A stretch of 64,000 nucleotides of DNA from Erigeron canadensis (Eukaryota; Streptophyta; Magnoliopsida; Asterales; Asteraceae). The stretch is from contig NC_057764.1 of NCBI RefSeq assembly GCF_010389155.1, positions 7,316,001-7,380,000 on the forward strand. Reading direction: 5' to 3'. The notes below the pieces were generated by a model, which worked only from the letters and a program-made list of their open reading frames with translations, did no database searches and had not been told where the DNA came from. A program made the translations under genes and the position numbers. This document shows, in pieces, positions 1 through 12,142 of this stretch (the stretch's first letter is position 1; each line of letters starts with the position of its first letter).

Positions 1-519
1 ATGTGTTTACACTCTCCGCAACAAAGTATCTAATTAGGACATGATTTGATCTGAAAAATGTCCTCATTTTATTTATTGCTAATTGTTCCACTGATTTTGT
101 ACTAGTTTTCTCTGTTTGACCAAAAAAGATTAACACCACATACACAATAGTATTATGCTAAAATAGCCAAACTTGTTTGATTCGATACAAAGATCAAACA
201 CACATCTAATATGATGAACGTTACCAGTTGAGACATCGGATCTTTCATCCGCCAATGCATAACATTGCTCAGCACACTAGGGGGTTGCATTTATAAATCA
301 CCATGAGCAATGATTGTCAATCTGAGAAAAACATTGTTTCATGACATCGTCTTTCCTGGATGTACAACATTTTGAACTATCATCAGAGCTCCTTGAATGC
401 AGCATATATGTCATTACAATATTGCCAAAAACTGAATATCGTTGGTTGCTATGAAGTTGATTATTAGATGGGCCTCTAACTAAGATGATATTGCTTTTGG
501 ATAAAAATTTTGGCGAAAG
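1..519. other. Unassigned AT-rich sequence left of the copia insertion
   Basis: No gene recognised. A minus-strand open stretch at 298-570 runs across the copia LTR boundary and has no familiar domain, so its right part is LTR sequence. Before the copia insertion this DNA was continuous with position 5836 onwards. Confidence 0.4.
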
Positions 520-524
520 ATGCT
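520..524. repeat. Target-site duplication ATGCT, left copy
   Basis: ATGCT stands directly before the left LTR here and directly after the right LTR at 5831-5835. It is a perfect 5-bp duplication, as expected for copia integrase, and it fixes both ends of the element. Confidence 0.9.
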
Positions 525-850
525 TAACAGAAACTGAAGTTGACACATAATTAAGACAGAAAGATGACATTATTATTTCTTGTATATTAAAAATGAGATT
601 AAATTACAGATTATATATAAAACAAAATCATAACCGCCTCTAACTAAGTATTTGTAAATATTTACATTTTTAGTCCTATACTATTAAGTTAGCTACATTC
701 TATCCTTGAACTTCTTTTGACTACATTTGACCACAGTTTATTAAACATCTTCGTAGAAGCTCTTGGGTCTTGTGAAGGTGTCGAGTTCCCTTTAATTCCT
801 TCATGACAGCATGAACTTGATGAAGAGTATTTACACTTTGTATGCCATTA
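525..850 (-). repeat. Copia 3' LTR
   Basis: 326 bp, matched base for base by 5505-5830 apart from about nine substitutions and no indels. In the window it starts TAACAG and ends CATTA. The polypurine tract lies immediately inside it at 851-860 (GCGGGGGGAA on the minus strand). Confidence 0.95.
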
Positions 851-3800
851 TTCCCCCCGCAAATTGACAAGGAGTAAGGATTACAGATTGTCAATTTGGA
901 AAGACAGTTGTAGTGTAGGCGTCTTGGTAGAGCTTTTGTCATGATGTCAGCAATTTGAGCAACAGAGGGGATGAACTTTGGAAGAAGGAGACCCTGTTTA
1001 ATCTTATCTCTGATGAAATGGCAGTCTATTTCAATATGTTTGGTGCGGGCATGCTGAACAGGGTTGGTGGCTAAGGAGATGGTAGTGGTGACTTGAAGTT
1101 TCTGTAAAAGACATCTAATCCATGATATTTCACATGCAGTATCTGCCATGGATCTATATTCTGCTTCAGTTGAAGAGCGAGATACAACTTTCGGTTTCTT
1201 AGATTGCCAGGATAGGAGGTTGGTACCCAGAAAGATGGTGAAACCAGTAATGGATCTTCTTGAGATGGGACAACTTGCCCAATCACTGTCACAGTAGACA
1301 ACAAGGCTTGATGAAGGAGTGGTAGAGAAGAAGAGTCCTTGGCCAGGACAGTTTTTAAGTTACCTTAGAGTTCTAATGAGAGCTTTCATGTGAGTTGTCC
1401 TTGGTGAATGAGAGAATTGGCTTAATGTTTGAGCAGCAAATGCTATGTCAGGTCTTGTGATGGTGGGGTTGATGAGTTTACCTACAAGTGTTCTGTAAAG
1501 AGTGTGATCAGTGTCAGAGAGTAAGGTGCCTTGAGTGTGGTCAAGTTTGACACTGGCATCAAGTGGTGTGGCTGCAGGCTTAGCATCAAGTAAGTTAGCC
1601 AAGTTGAGGAGCTCAAGGGTATATTTTCTTTGGCTGAGAGAAAGTCCATTCTGGTTTCTTAGAAACTCAATGCCAAGATAGTAATGAATGGTACCAAGAT
1701 CTTTGATGCTAAATTGGTTGTCAAGGTGGGATTTAATTGACTGAATATGTTCAGGATCATTTCCTGCAAGAAGAATATCATCAACATAGACTAGGAGGGC
1801 AGTGAAATGTGGTCCTTTTGTGGAGGTGAAAAGAGATGTATCAGCATGACATTGAGTAAACCCAAGTTGGAGTAGAGATTGAGTCAGTTTTTCAAACCAC
1901 TGTCTGTTTACTTGTTTAAGACCATAAAGGGACTTTGTGAGTTTACAAACATGACCATATGGCTGGGGAGGATAATCCTGTGGTATTGTCATGTATACTT
2001 CTTCTGGTAGGTCACCATGTAAGAAAGCATTGTTGACATCAAGTTGTTCTATGGACCAATTGTTTTGAATAGCCACAACAAGTAAAGTTCTAATAGTGGT
2101 CATCTTGGCTACTGGTGCAAAAGTTTTAGTGTAATCAGTTCCTTCTTTTTGAGTTAAACCTTTTGCCACAAGTCTAGCTTTAAATTTGTCTATTGTGTCA
2201 TCAGCTTTGTATTTTACTCTGAAAACCCATTTGCATCCAATTGGTTCTTTTCCAGCAGGTAGAGGGGTGATATCCCAAGTATGATTTTGTTCTAAAGCCA
2301 GTAATTCTTTGTTCATAGCCTCTATCCATCTGATGTCTTTAGATGCCTGGTGATATGTGGTGGGTTTAGAGGTGGTAGTGATGTTGTTGATGAGAGATAA
2401 AGAGGGAGATGAGAGATTGGAATAGTAGAGGTAATTAGAGTGGTGAAATTTTGAGTGAATGTTATGAATGAGAGATTTTGGGAGGTTGTGATGCTAGTCT
2501 GTGAGTTTGGTAGATAGTTGTTTGGTTCTTGAAGATTGTCTGAGAGGAGGAGGTAGGTCTGGTATAGAATAAGGAATTAAGGATGTTGTAGAGGGTGGTG
2601 GATCTGAGTTGGGGGCAGGGGGGTCTTGAGTTGTGGTAGAGGGAGAATTGTGAATTGTGGGAGAGGGAGGGTCTGGTATTGTATTGGTGGAAGGTGGAGT
2701 GGATAATTCAGAAATGGATGGATTTGCATTAGATGGAAGGGGTTGTAGGAAAGGAGTGGTTGGTGAGGGGTCAGGAGAGGAAAAGGAAGGTGGACTTGAT
2801 GGTGATTGATCTTTGGATTTTAGATATTGAAAAGGAAAAATAGATTCGTTAAAGAGGACATGCCTACTAGTGTGAATCTTTTGAGTGGTGGGGTCATAGA
2901 GTAGGTAACCCTTTTGGTTGGAGGGGTAACCAAGGAAAACAGTGGAGATGGCTCTAGGGACAAATTTGTCATGAGTTTTGTTGTAGAAAAAAGCCTGGCA
3001 GCCAATTACTTTCAAATGGTCAATAGATGGTGGTTTACCATAGAGTATCTCATAAGGACTTTTGTTGTTGAGTACAGTGGTGGGGAGTCTATTGATGAGA
3101 TGTGTGGAAGCTAGAATGCAATATCCCCATAAATGAATTGGAAAGTGTGCTTGAAAATGAATTGACCTAGCCATTTCAAGGAGGTGTTTGTGTTTTCTTT
3201 CTACACGAGCATTTTGTTGAGGTGTATATGGGCATGAGGTTTGATGTATAATTCCAGTTGTTTCAAAGAACTATTTGAGAGAGTCATTGAGAAATTCTGT
3301 TCCATTATCTGTTCTGATTGTTTTGATTGTGATTTTGAAATGGTTTTTGATGTAAATATAGAAGGATTTAATGGTTGAAATGGCATGGTGTTTATTAGGT
3401 AAAAAATATGTCCATGTTGCTCTTGAGTGGTCATCAACAATTGTCAAAAAATACTTGCATTTTTGAATGGTGGGGTGTTTGTAAGGGCCCCATACATCAA
3501 TGTGCACAACATCAAATAAAGAAGAATCATGAGATTCACTTGAAGTAAAAGGTAGCATATGATGTTTAGACAAAGGACATATTTCACACATAGACTTGGA
3601 ATCATACTGTACAGAAGTAGGAATAGAGTTTATTTTCTTTATTACAGGAAAAGAACAATGGCCTAATCTGGCATGCCAGAGATAGGCAGAGCTTGTAGTG
3701 CTGAGAATGGTTGCCTTTTAATGGACAACAATAGAAGATGCTTCAGGAGAGAAGAGATATAGACCATTACATAGGATGCCATGGGCAATCTGTTTGTCAT

Positions 3801-5340
3801 GGTCCTAAAAAATGCAAGAATTGTGAGTGAAGGTAATGGAAGTATGAAGAGTTAGAAGTCTGCTGATAGAGATGAGATTATAAGTGAAGGTAGGTACATA
3901 GAACACATTTTTGAGGGTTATGTGTTCATTTAGAGTAACAGATCCAATTATAGTGACTTGTGTGGTTTGGCCAGTGGGTAAAGACAGGGTTATGGGTATC
4001 TTGCAAACATATAGGTCATGCATTTTGTCAAGGGATGTGCAGATATGGTCAGTGGCTCCACTATCATTGATCCAGTCATCTTTGGACTTAGATAGACATG
4101 CAGCAATGAATCTGAATTTAGGCTTAGAAGCATGAGTGAAAGAGTATATACCTGCAGTGGGGAGGGATTTTCCAGAGGATTGCCTAGCATTGTCATTGTT
4201 GGTGATGAAAAGCATTAGTTGATTTACTTGATTCTGCAGTCGATCAATCTTTGCAGTCATAAGGAGGTCAGATGGTGATGTGGATTGTGTGAAATAGGGG
4301 ACCTCTTGAGCCTGAGAAGAAGATGCAATATCTGCAGGATTTTCAGGAGTATTTCCAGTGACCATATGCACAGATTTTCCTTTGTAATTGCTGGTATTTG
4401 GAACCCTTGGTGAAGGTGGTTGATATTTGTGATGTAGAGGTTGTCCAACAGGGTAGCCAACCAATTTGTAGCATTCTTCCTTTGTGTGGCCTTCCTTGTA
4501 ACAATATAGACAAATGGTTCCCTTTTTGAAAGTACTTTTTCTTTCAATTGGTAAATTTGACCTCTGAATGTATGGTTTGGGGTTTGGATTGAAAGTGTTG
4601 AGAGCAATTGGGGTATTGATGGGCTGTTTGGTGCCCTCTCTTTGTTTCTCTTCTTGCCTAAGCATACTGTAAGCCTTAGAGACTGCAGGAAGTGGTTGCA
4701 TAAGCAAGATTTGTCCTCTGATATTTGTGTAGCTCTCATCCAAGCCCATCAAGAATTGAACTAGTCTTTTCCTTTGTTCTCTTGACTCATGTTTCTTTCC
4801 ATTTTCACAAGAACAAACATAGGTACAACCATAGGGTGCTTCTAATACATCAAGTTTGTCCCATAAGCCTTTGAGTTTATGGTAATATGTCTCAATAGGA
4901 GTATTAGTTTGGCAGAGTTGAACAATTTCATTTGTTACTTGAAAGATTCTATGGCCATCTAATTGAGAGTAATGTTCATCTAGTTCCCTCCACAAGGCAA
5001 AAGCAGAGCTCACAAAGTTCAGACTATTGCTAATTTGATCAGAAACAGTGTTTAAAATCCATGAAATTACCATATCATTTGCTCTTTCCCAAAGAGGCCT
5101 TAGTTCTGATGTAGGATCAGGTTCTTTATACTCACCAGTCACAATTTTCAATTTATTCTTTGCACTTAGGGCTATAGACATTGAACGTTTCCAAGAACTG
5201 TAATTTTCAGATCCAATGAGTTTCTTGGTTATTAGTAGGATACCTCGATGGTCATTTTGATGAATGTAGAGTGGATGATTGACTAAATCAATCGAAGGAT
5301 CAAGCGGAGGAGGCGGAGGAGTTGTGTCAGTAACCGCCAT
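721..5340 (-). pseudogene. Copia gag-pol polyprotein with five in-frame stops
   Basis: Start ATG at 5340. Gag comes first, then a CCHC zinc knuckle (CLYCYKEGHTKEEC, about 4510-4470), then the protease motif DSGATDH. Integrase follows (RTDNGTEF near 3300, then ERKHKHLLEMARS), then reverse transcriptase with LVYVDDILLAGND near 1790, and RNase H with STEAEYRSMADTA near 1150. All blocks are in the same frame. The frame is cut only by stops at 3805, 3718, 3271, 2494 and 1360, with no frameshift. RNase H appears shortened between VTTTISLA and TNPVQHARTKHIEI. The open frame runs past the RNase H end into the 3' LTR, so the true C-terminus is uncertain. Confidence 0.9.
851..860 (-). other. Copia polypurine tract
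   Basis: On the minus strand this reads GCGGGGGGAA and abuts the 3' LTR, the position where plus-strand DNA synthesis is primed in LTR retrotransposons. Confidence 0.8.
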
Positions 5341-5490
5341 GAAGATTCTTCAATTTTGACCACAAAACCCTAAATTTCCAAAAATTGGTCGGATTGTCAC
5401 CGGAGAAGATGATTAGAAGGAGTTAGGGTTTGATCGGAGTGATTGATAGATCGAATTGACACCGAATTGAAGCTTTATTTTGCTTCAATT

Positions 5491-5504
5491 AAGCTCTGAT
5501 ACCA
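5491..5504 (-). other. Copia primer binding site (tRNA-iMet)
   Basis: On the minus strand this reads TGGTATCAGAGCTT, the usual complement to the 3' end of plant initiator methionine tRNA. It touches the 5' LTR with no spacer, which supports the LTR end at 5505. Confidence 0.9.
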
Positions 5505-5830
5505 TAACAGAAACTGAAGTTGACACATAATTGAGAGAGAAAGATGACATTATTATTTCTTGTATATTAAAAATGAGATTAAATTACAGATTATATATAA
5601 AACAAAATCATAACCGCCTCTAACTAACTATTTGTAAATATTTACATTTTTAGTCCTATACTATTAAGTTAGCTACATTCTATCCTTGAACTTTTTTTGA
5701 CTACATTTGACTACAGTTTATTAAACATCTTCGTAGAAGCTCTTGGGTCTTGTGAAGGTGTCGAGTTCCCTTTAAGTCTTTCATGACAGCATGGACTTGA
5801 TGAAGAGTATTTACACTTTGTATGTCATTA
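5505..5830 (-). repeat. Copia 5' LTR
   Basis: 326 bp, partner of 525-850. It carries the element promoter by position. The boundary at 5830 is fixed by the ATGCT duplication that follows at 5831-5835. Confidence 0.95.
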
Positions 5831-5835
5831 ATGCT

Positions 5836-7829
5836 CTGCTTATTTCCTTCTCCGTCTTGAGCTCAAGAAACCGAATCTGGTTAAACGCTGCTCATTTTGC
5901 AACATTACTGTCATCAACCATTTACTAATTATAAGCATATATGTCATTACGATAACTTCCATTTAAGGCTAATTTGGGCCTTTGATCCATACTGACTAAT
6001 TTTAAACTGAAAGTATAGTTCAAGTTACCCCACATCCCACACACACAAAAATAATAATCAATAAAATCTCGGATCCCCTGTACTAGTTAACTGTATAATT
6101 AAGCTTCCTTTGGGCTTAAATATCTATGTTTCAAATTTCGCTTTTTGATCCTTAAATATGAGACTTAAACTTAGTCTTAATCACGAATTGATTGCCACAT
6201 TAGTTGCTCCCACATTAAAAAGGTGAGTCAGTATTTTAAAACTAATTGACAGTATAGTGACCAAATGAATAAAAAGAATGAACATGATTAAAAATAAGGA
6301 TTTTGAAGAAATACATTATAACCTGGTGACTTTAACCAACGAATTTAATAAGCTAACTTTTCTCAATTTGGTAAGGAATCGAATATGGATTCTAACTTGC
6401 AACATTAAAGCCTAACAGATAACAAACTTTCTAAACTTACAAATACCTTGATAGATCCTTTCTGAGAAACATCGATCAGTATCTGATACGACTATAAGGC
6501 GTTCAATGTCATGCGCATTGACATACTCTTTATGTTCTGTAAGGCATGGATCCAAAATTGGAACAAACTCCACCTGGTAGAGACACAATCACGTACATCA
6601 TTTGAATGTATAGTAGTCAGGAAACACTTTGAAATTCTTAGAGATGCCATACTCGAAAGATTTACTCATAATTGGGTGGTTATGTTTAATTAGTCATTCC
6701 TTGAATTAAAATAGATGAACTGTGGGTTGAATGAGTTAAACGATTTGAAAGTGATCCATGAGTATTAAAATACATAAAAGCATCGTAAAGCGCTTTAATT
6801 AGTAAGTAAGATTATACTGTAAAAATAAATTAAAGGATAACCGATGAAAAGCGTACTTGTGGGCCGAGGCAACCCACCCGTTTTGACCATAGTTAAAAAT
6901 AACCCCTTTTACATACTTGAATGATATCTGTTTTGTAAATATCAACACATGAATGCTGAATGATGGTTTCCAAAGCATGACGGAACCCAAGTTTCGTGAA
7001 AAAAATGAAACAGTATTTATTACTTCCAGAGCACTTTATAGCAAAAACTACTGACGTTTACAAAAGTTCCTTCGTACACTTAGAGATTAAAATAAGATAA
7101 ACTAAAATCCAACCTTACATATTCGGATTGCCTGACATGGTGAAAGAATCATAGCCATGAGCCACCAACAGCAAGCAAGGTTCTTTTCGTAAGTGAGCAA
7201 AGACTGTTATCCTTACTCCTATACATCGTCATCAAAAACACTAGAAAAGCTAGCATAAGTTTCAGGTTATAAAAAAGGTATATTGTCTAGAAAGTGAAAG
7301 AAGATTAAGGGGTTCTTTAAATGTGCATTCAAAGTGATTATCGAATGTTTGGAAAAAAAAAAAAAAAGGTCGACAATTTTTCTGATTATTAAAGGTCAAA
7401 ATTATCACATTTGAAGAAGCAGGTAACGATTTCTTTTAAAATGTTTATTAACTGGATATTTTTAGAGATGAAATGTTGGCAATTACTAGCCATTTACAAA
7501 TGACCAGAGTGAATTCAGGATATAAGCCGATATGTGTATAAAAAGAACACCTTAAAGGCAATGAGCCAAACCGGTCAGAAGTAATCCAGAGTGTACATCT
7601 AATGGATACAACCTACTAACCGCTTTATTCAAAGGATATTATGATGGTAAAAGTTATTATATTATAATCATATTAACTTAGAGATACATATATAACTAAC
7701 ATAATGATGCAACCGGATAACTTTTTTCATTCATAGTGTCCGGTGAATTTCAAAAGGATACTGATACAACACAAAGTAGTCAAAAGCATATCATATATTT
7801 TGGAACATCATTTAGGTAGAAAATGGAAG
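5836..7829. other. Intergenic, no gene recognised
   Basis: AT-rich sequence with only short, unconvincing open frames (such as 6511-6693). Nothing here resembles a known protein, RNA gene or transposon end. Confidence 0.4.
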
Positions 7830-7830
7830 T

Positions 7831-7905
7831 AGCCTCTCTGCTTAGATAGAGGTAAGGTCTGCCCGCAGGTATTGGGGCTCAAAACCCGCGGAAGACGGCA
7901 CTAAG
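7831..7905 (+). mobile_element. SINE 3'-half fragment
   Basis: The stretch GGAAGTAGCCTCTCTGC, then AGAGGTAAGGTCTGCCC, then GGTATTGGGGC...ACCCGCGGAAGAC resembles the body of plant Au-like tRNA-derived SINEs. Its last part matches the SINE copy at 21141-21390 (GGTATTGG..ACCCGTGGAAGAC), so both belong to one family. The Pol III box half is missing here. Confidence 0.6.
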
Positions 7906-8271
7906 CAGTTTCTTTTTTTATATTTTGAAACTTCAAGAAATATGGTGGGGATAAGAACTTATTCTTATGTATAAGCCTATAGAGAAGCTGTGCATTTAGC
8001 CTTTGTTTACGTCCAACTCGGTCTACTTCGATTTGAGTTAATCTTTGAGATAAAAAATGGTCGTTAAAATGCAATTTTATCAAACACCCCCAAAACCATA
8101 ATGATATATGTAGATATATATTTCAAGTATGAATATTAAAAAGGGGAAGTGGAAATTGGATTGCAAAAACTAACGCTGAGATTCGTAATTTTATCAAATG
8201 AAACCGAAGAAAAAAGATATGATATTATAACCATATCGTCCAAAATATGAAAGACAGAGATGAGGAAATAC

Positions 8272-11200
8272 CTTGTTGTGTCGACGTGGGGGATATGGGA
8301 TATGAGGGGCCAGTAGGAGCCATTTTTGCTGCATCTTTTTTTTAGATCTGGGCAGTCATTAAGGACACTCAAACTTAAAAGCGAAGGAAACAACATTTTT
8401 GGGAGATGTTTCATCTTTGGGCATTTGATAAAGTGGAGATATTGAAGGGAGGCGAGGTGTTGGACCCCCTTTGAAAATGATTTCAGTTTCTTAAAATTAT
8501 TTATCCACAGATCAGTAAGAGATGAAGGAAGAAGATGGGACAATTGACTAAAATCAATCACATCCTCATCATCATCTGACGATGATCCCCCGTTTAAGAT
8601 TAGCGATACAAGTGACAGAGGGAAATTCTGTGGCCCCCATTTTGAGATGGGCTTCTTCAGGCCCCCAATTCTAAGGGAAGCCAACTTGGGAGGCCAAAGT
8701 CCACGAGGAAAGGATGCATCCAATCTTGGACAACTTGTAATCCGCATGTATTTTAAGGATCCCAGATCCAACAATTGGTGGTCAGGAAACGACACTAGAC
8801 TTGAACACTCATGTATTTGCAATGAGGTGAGGTGAAGGAAGCAATTCAATTCAATGATTAATTTCAGATGTGGCAGGTTACTAATCTCTACATGTTCAAC
8901 CGTTGGCATGCTACTTCCGTGGTTGAAAATCATCTTACTCGTGTCTCCTCCTCCTTCATATCCTCCAAACTCCTTTTTCATTACTTTCTCACATCTCGAA
9001 ATGGTAACTGACTTGAGCTTCTGCCCTCCTCCCGACGTGAAGGAGATATCCGTAAGTGAATCACAAAGAAAGATATACAACGTCTCTATGCTATTTGGAA
9101 CACTACAACGCTCCATGTTCTCACATACCCATATCTCCAACTTACGAAGAGATGTCAGGTGGAGGTTGCTCCCACAATCACCGTCCTCTTCTTTAATCCC
9201 CAATCTCACCAAATTATCACAATGTTTTATATTCAAGTTCCTTAAGTTCACAAAAACCTTACTTGCCTTTGCTTCTGATTCCCATAAGTATTTAATCTCC
9301 TTGCAACACTTAATACTTAGTTCTTCAACTGACCCAATAAATTCCATAACACCTTCCCACACATCATCCGTAAGCCCTGAAATATTATCTATTTTCAACT
9401 TGGTTACTGATGAAGCTATTTGAACCAGACTTCTCAACACACAATCGCCACATTGACTTACTTTTAACACCCTCAATGAAGGTAATGCTTCAAGTGAAAC
9501 TTTAGCCAATTTAGGACAAGATTTGATATGAAGCTCTTGAAGACATGGAAACACAATCCCACTATTGGCTGACCACATTTCCCACCCCAACATATCATCA
9601 AAATTTAGAATTTCAAGTAAAGGAAATGTACGACCATTTCCAAGTAACTCCAGACCCACAACTTTCACTTCATGCAACCCTTTCAAGGACAACTCCTTAA
9701 GTGACGGTAACTGCCCGAGTGATGGTAAAGATAAACATCTTTTACAGTCATGTATTGACACATGTTTCAACTGAAGAAACAATGGATCCCCAACCCAATT
9801 TGGAAGTTCTATTCCCCCATAAGACACCACTTTAAGTTGATTTAAGCTTTCATTATGAGGCTTGAGCTCATTTAAGACCTCATTCTCAACCATTGTTTTT
9901 CGAGAACCATCAAACACATCACTCCATTCGACTTCTAACTCACTAAACCTCTTTTCTGAAAAGTTTGCGTCTCGTGCGTCAATTGAACTTTGAACTTTAT
10001 CCAATCCCTTAATAGAAATTTTCCCACATATATTCTTTAGACTTTTAAGCTCATGTAGTTGAAATCCATTCTCACCTTCAATAATGATCTTGGAGAGAGT
10101 TTGTAAGTTGCTCAAGTCACCAATCCTCGACGGTAACTTATTCAAAGACGGAGTATTTCGGACGTCAAAATGCCGCAAATTTTTTAGTTTTGAGAAGCTG
10201 TTGGGCAACTTAGCAAGATCATAACATTCAAAAACAATCAATACTTGTAAATTGTAGAGATTGCAAATGCTTTATGGTAGATGTGTGATTTTAGTTCGAG
10301 ATAGATTAAGATACCGCAAGTGCCTTAAACTACCAATGGACTCGGGCACTTCAGCAATCTCAAAATTACTCAAGCATAGAACCCTTAACAATGGTAACTT
10401 AGGAAGTAAGTCATCGAGAATCTTATTCGATAAGTAGAAGCGTTGCCAATCTTTTAAGCTTTCTAGTAACCCAAGAGACGTTACCATGAATGTTCTCATA
10501 CTTTTAGCTCTGCTAACTTCTTCAAACTTCTTGTAAGCTACATATTCTTCAAGGTCAAATGACATATGACGGTACTTATTCGCCACTTCTTTCCTGGTAT
10601 CTCTCACCGTCACATTGTTTAACCTTAAAAAGAATTCTCCAGCAACAGATGTGGCCAAGTCATTCATGAGATCATGCATTACATATAATGATTCATTTGG
10701 CACATGCTGGAAAAAGGACCTTGACAACAACTCTTCAAAATATACATGGCCCAATTGTTCTTCTGTCGAATTGGCAGGAGGAGATTGCCGCAAAAGCCCT
10801 TCAGCCATCCACAACAAAACCAAATCATCCCTATCAAACATATAGTCTTTCGGGAACAAAGAACAATATGCAAACAACCGCTTTAAACGTGCAGAAAGAT
10901 CATGGTAGCTTACTTTAAGTGCTGGAATAATTCCACCCCCATCTTCTAACCTCCATATTTCACTATGTAAAACTTCCTTCCAGTATTCTTCTTCATTTTG
11001 TTTTGTCCTCAATAGCCTACCAAGTGCTTTTAAAGCCAAAGGCAAACCATTACATTTTTTGATAATGCTTTCACCATGTGGTTTGAGCGTTGGATGTGAA
11101 TCAAAGTCATTTACACCTAATGCATGTTGTACCAATAATGACAAAGCATCATCAGGAGACAGACTCGGCAGGTGGTTTAAATGATTGTAACCTAACTTTT

Positions 11201-12142
11201 TGAGCAATTGCTCCTTTCGTGTTGTCATGATGATCTTACTTCCGTGAGCGCATGCATGAAACGGACCCACCAGGATTTCCCAATCTTCACAACTTTCACT
11301 CCATACATCATCTAAAACTAGCAGAAATGTTTTATCCCTGAGATGATCTTTAAGAGCTACTTGAAGGAGGTTTAAATCTGCGAATTCCCTGTTTTCACCC
11401 GTGATAGATTGAAAGATAATTTTACTTATGGCAAAATTATCAAACTCGTCGGAAACACAAACCCACGCCTTTAATTGGAAATGATCATTGACCTGCTTTT
11501 CGTCATACAAAAGTCTAGCTAGAGTAGTTTTACCTACCCCGCCCATACCAACTATGGGAACAATGCTAAAGTTCTGATCACATTTTTCACCCCCCAATAA
11601 TCTATGGACTAATTCATCTTTTTCTGTTTCTCGTCCAACAATACTAGATACATCTACCAAAGAGGTCTGATACTTTCTATTTATATCTTTTGTCTTACAT
11701 GTTTCACAATCAAACCAAGCTTATTTTTTTCTTTTTCAAGATCTTGCAACCTAGTGTTAATATTATCCAACTTGTGATGCATCCTATTACTAATTGATAA
11801 ATTTGTGCAACAAGTCGGGATGATCAGCTTTTTTACCTTGCTGGTGATGGCTGCAGATTGTTGTGTCAACTCATGGTGCATGGCGTCGGTTGCCAGGCTA
11901 TCAAGTATGTCGTCCATATCATAAGCGAGATGTTGGAGACCATTCAGCCACTGTGTAACTGCTTCATCAGTTATTTCTTTTTCGGAAGCATCATTCAGCA
12001 CATTTGTGATCTGGGTCAACGACCTCTCCAAGTTTTTGAGATCAGAATGAATTTGCTGAGAGCGAACATACTTGTTCTTAGCTTCAGTGGCCAGCTTCTG
12101 GATAACCATTTTAAGGATGTCAGCAGCAATTACTTCAGCCAT
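8272..12142 (-). pseudogene. CC-NB-ARC-LRR disease-resistance gene (RPP13-like 1 / R13L1 type), disrupted
   Basis: The start ATG at 12142 opens MAEVIAADILKMVIQKLATE, a typical R13L1-type coiled-coil N-terminus; LAYDMDDILD is the EDVID-like motif. NB-ARC (11660-10272) keeps all signatures: P-loop GMGGVGKTT, kinase-2 FLLVLDDVW, RNBS-B GSKIIMTTR, GLPL CNGLPLALKALG, RNBS-D FAYCSLFPKDY and MHD YVMHDLMND. Many LRRs follow to SYWPLISHIPHVD, the usual family end, and a GT donor lies at 8271. Two lesions break it: a frameshift near 11700-11712 between CC and NB-ARC, and an in-frame TAA at 10272-10274 after the first LRR, with NB-ARC and LRR otherwise in one frame. Such proteins sense pathogen effectors in the cytosol. 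It is either a recent pseudogene or contains two sequencing errors. Confidence 0.93.

Larger units (their letters stand above)
525..5830 (-). mobile_element. Complete Ty1-copia LTR retrotransposon
   Basis: A 5.3-kb minus-strand element with two 326-bp LTRs, a primer binding site matching the initiator-Met tRNA 3' end, a G-rich polypurine tract, and gag-protease-integrase-RT-RNase H order, which defines the copia superfamily. The 5-bp duplication ATGCT flanks it. The LTRs differ at about 9 of 326 positions counted by eye (roughly 97% identical), so the insertion is fairly recent. The element ends are 5'-TAATG...CTGTTA-3' in its own orientation, not TG...CA. The internal coding region keeps one frame but holds five stops, so it is probably unable to move on its own. 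Confidence 0.95.

Noticed and set aside
8854..9423. Plus-strand 189-aa open frame
   Set aside because: It lies antisense to the LRR coding region of the NLR gene and has no domain; it is a shadow frame.
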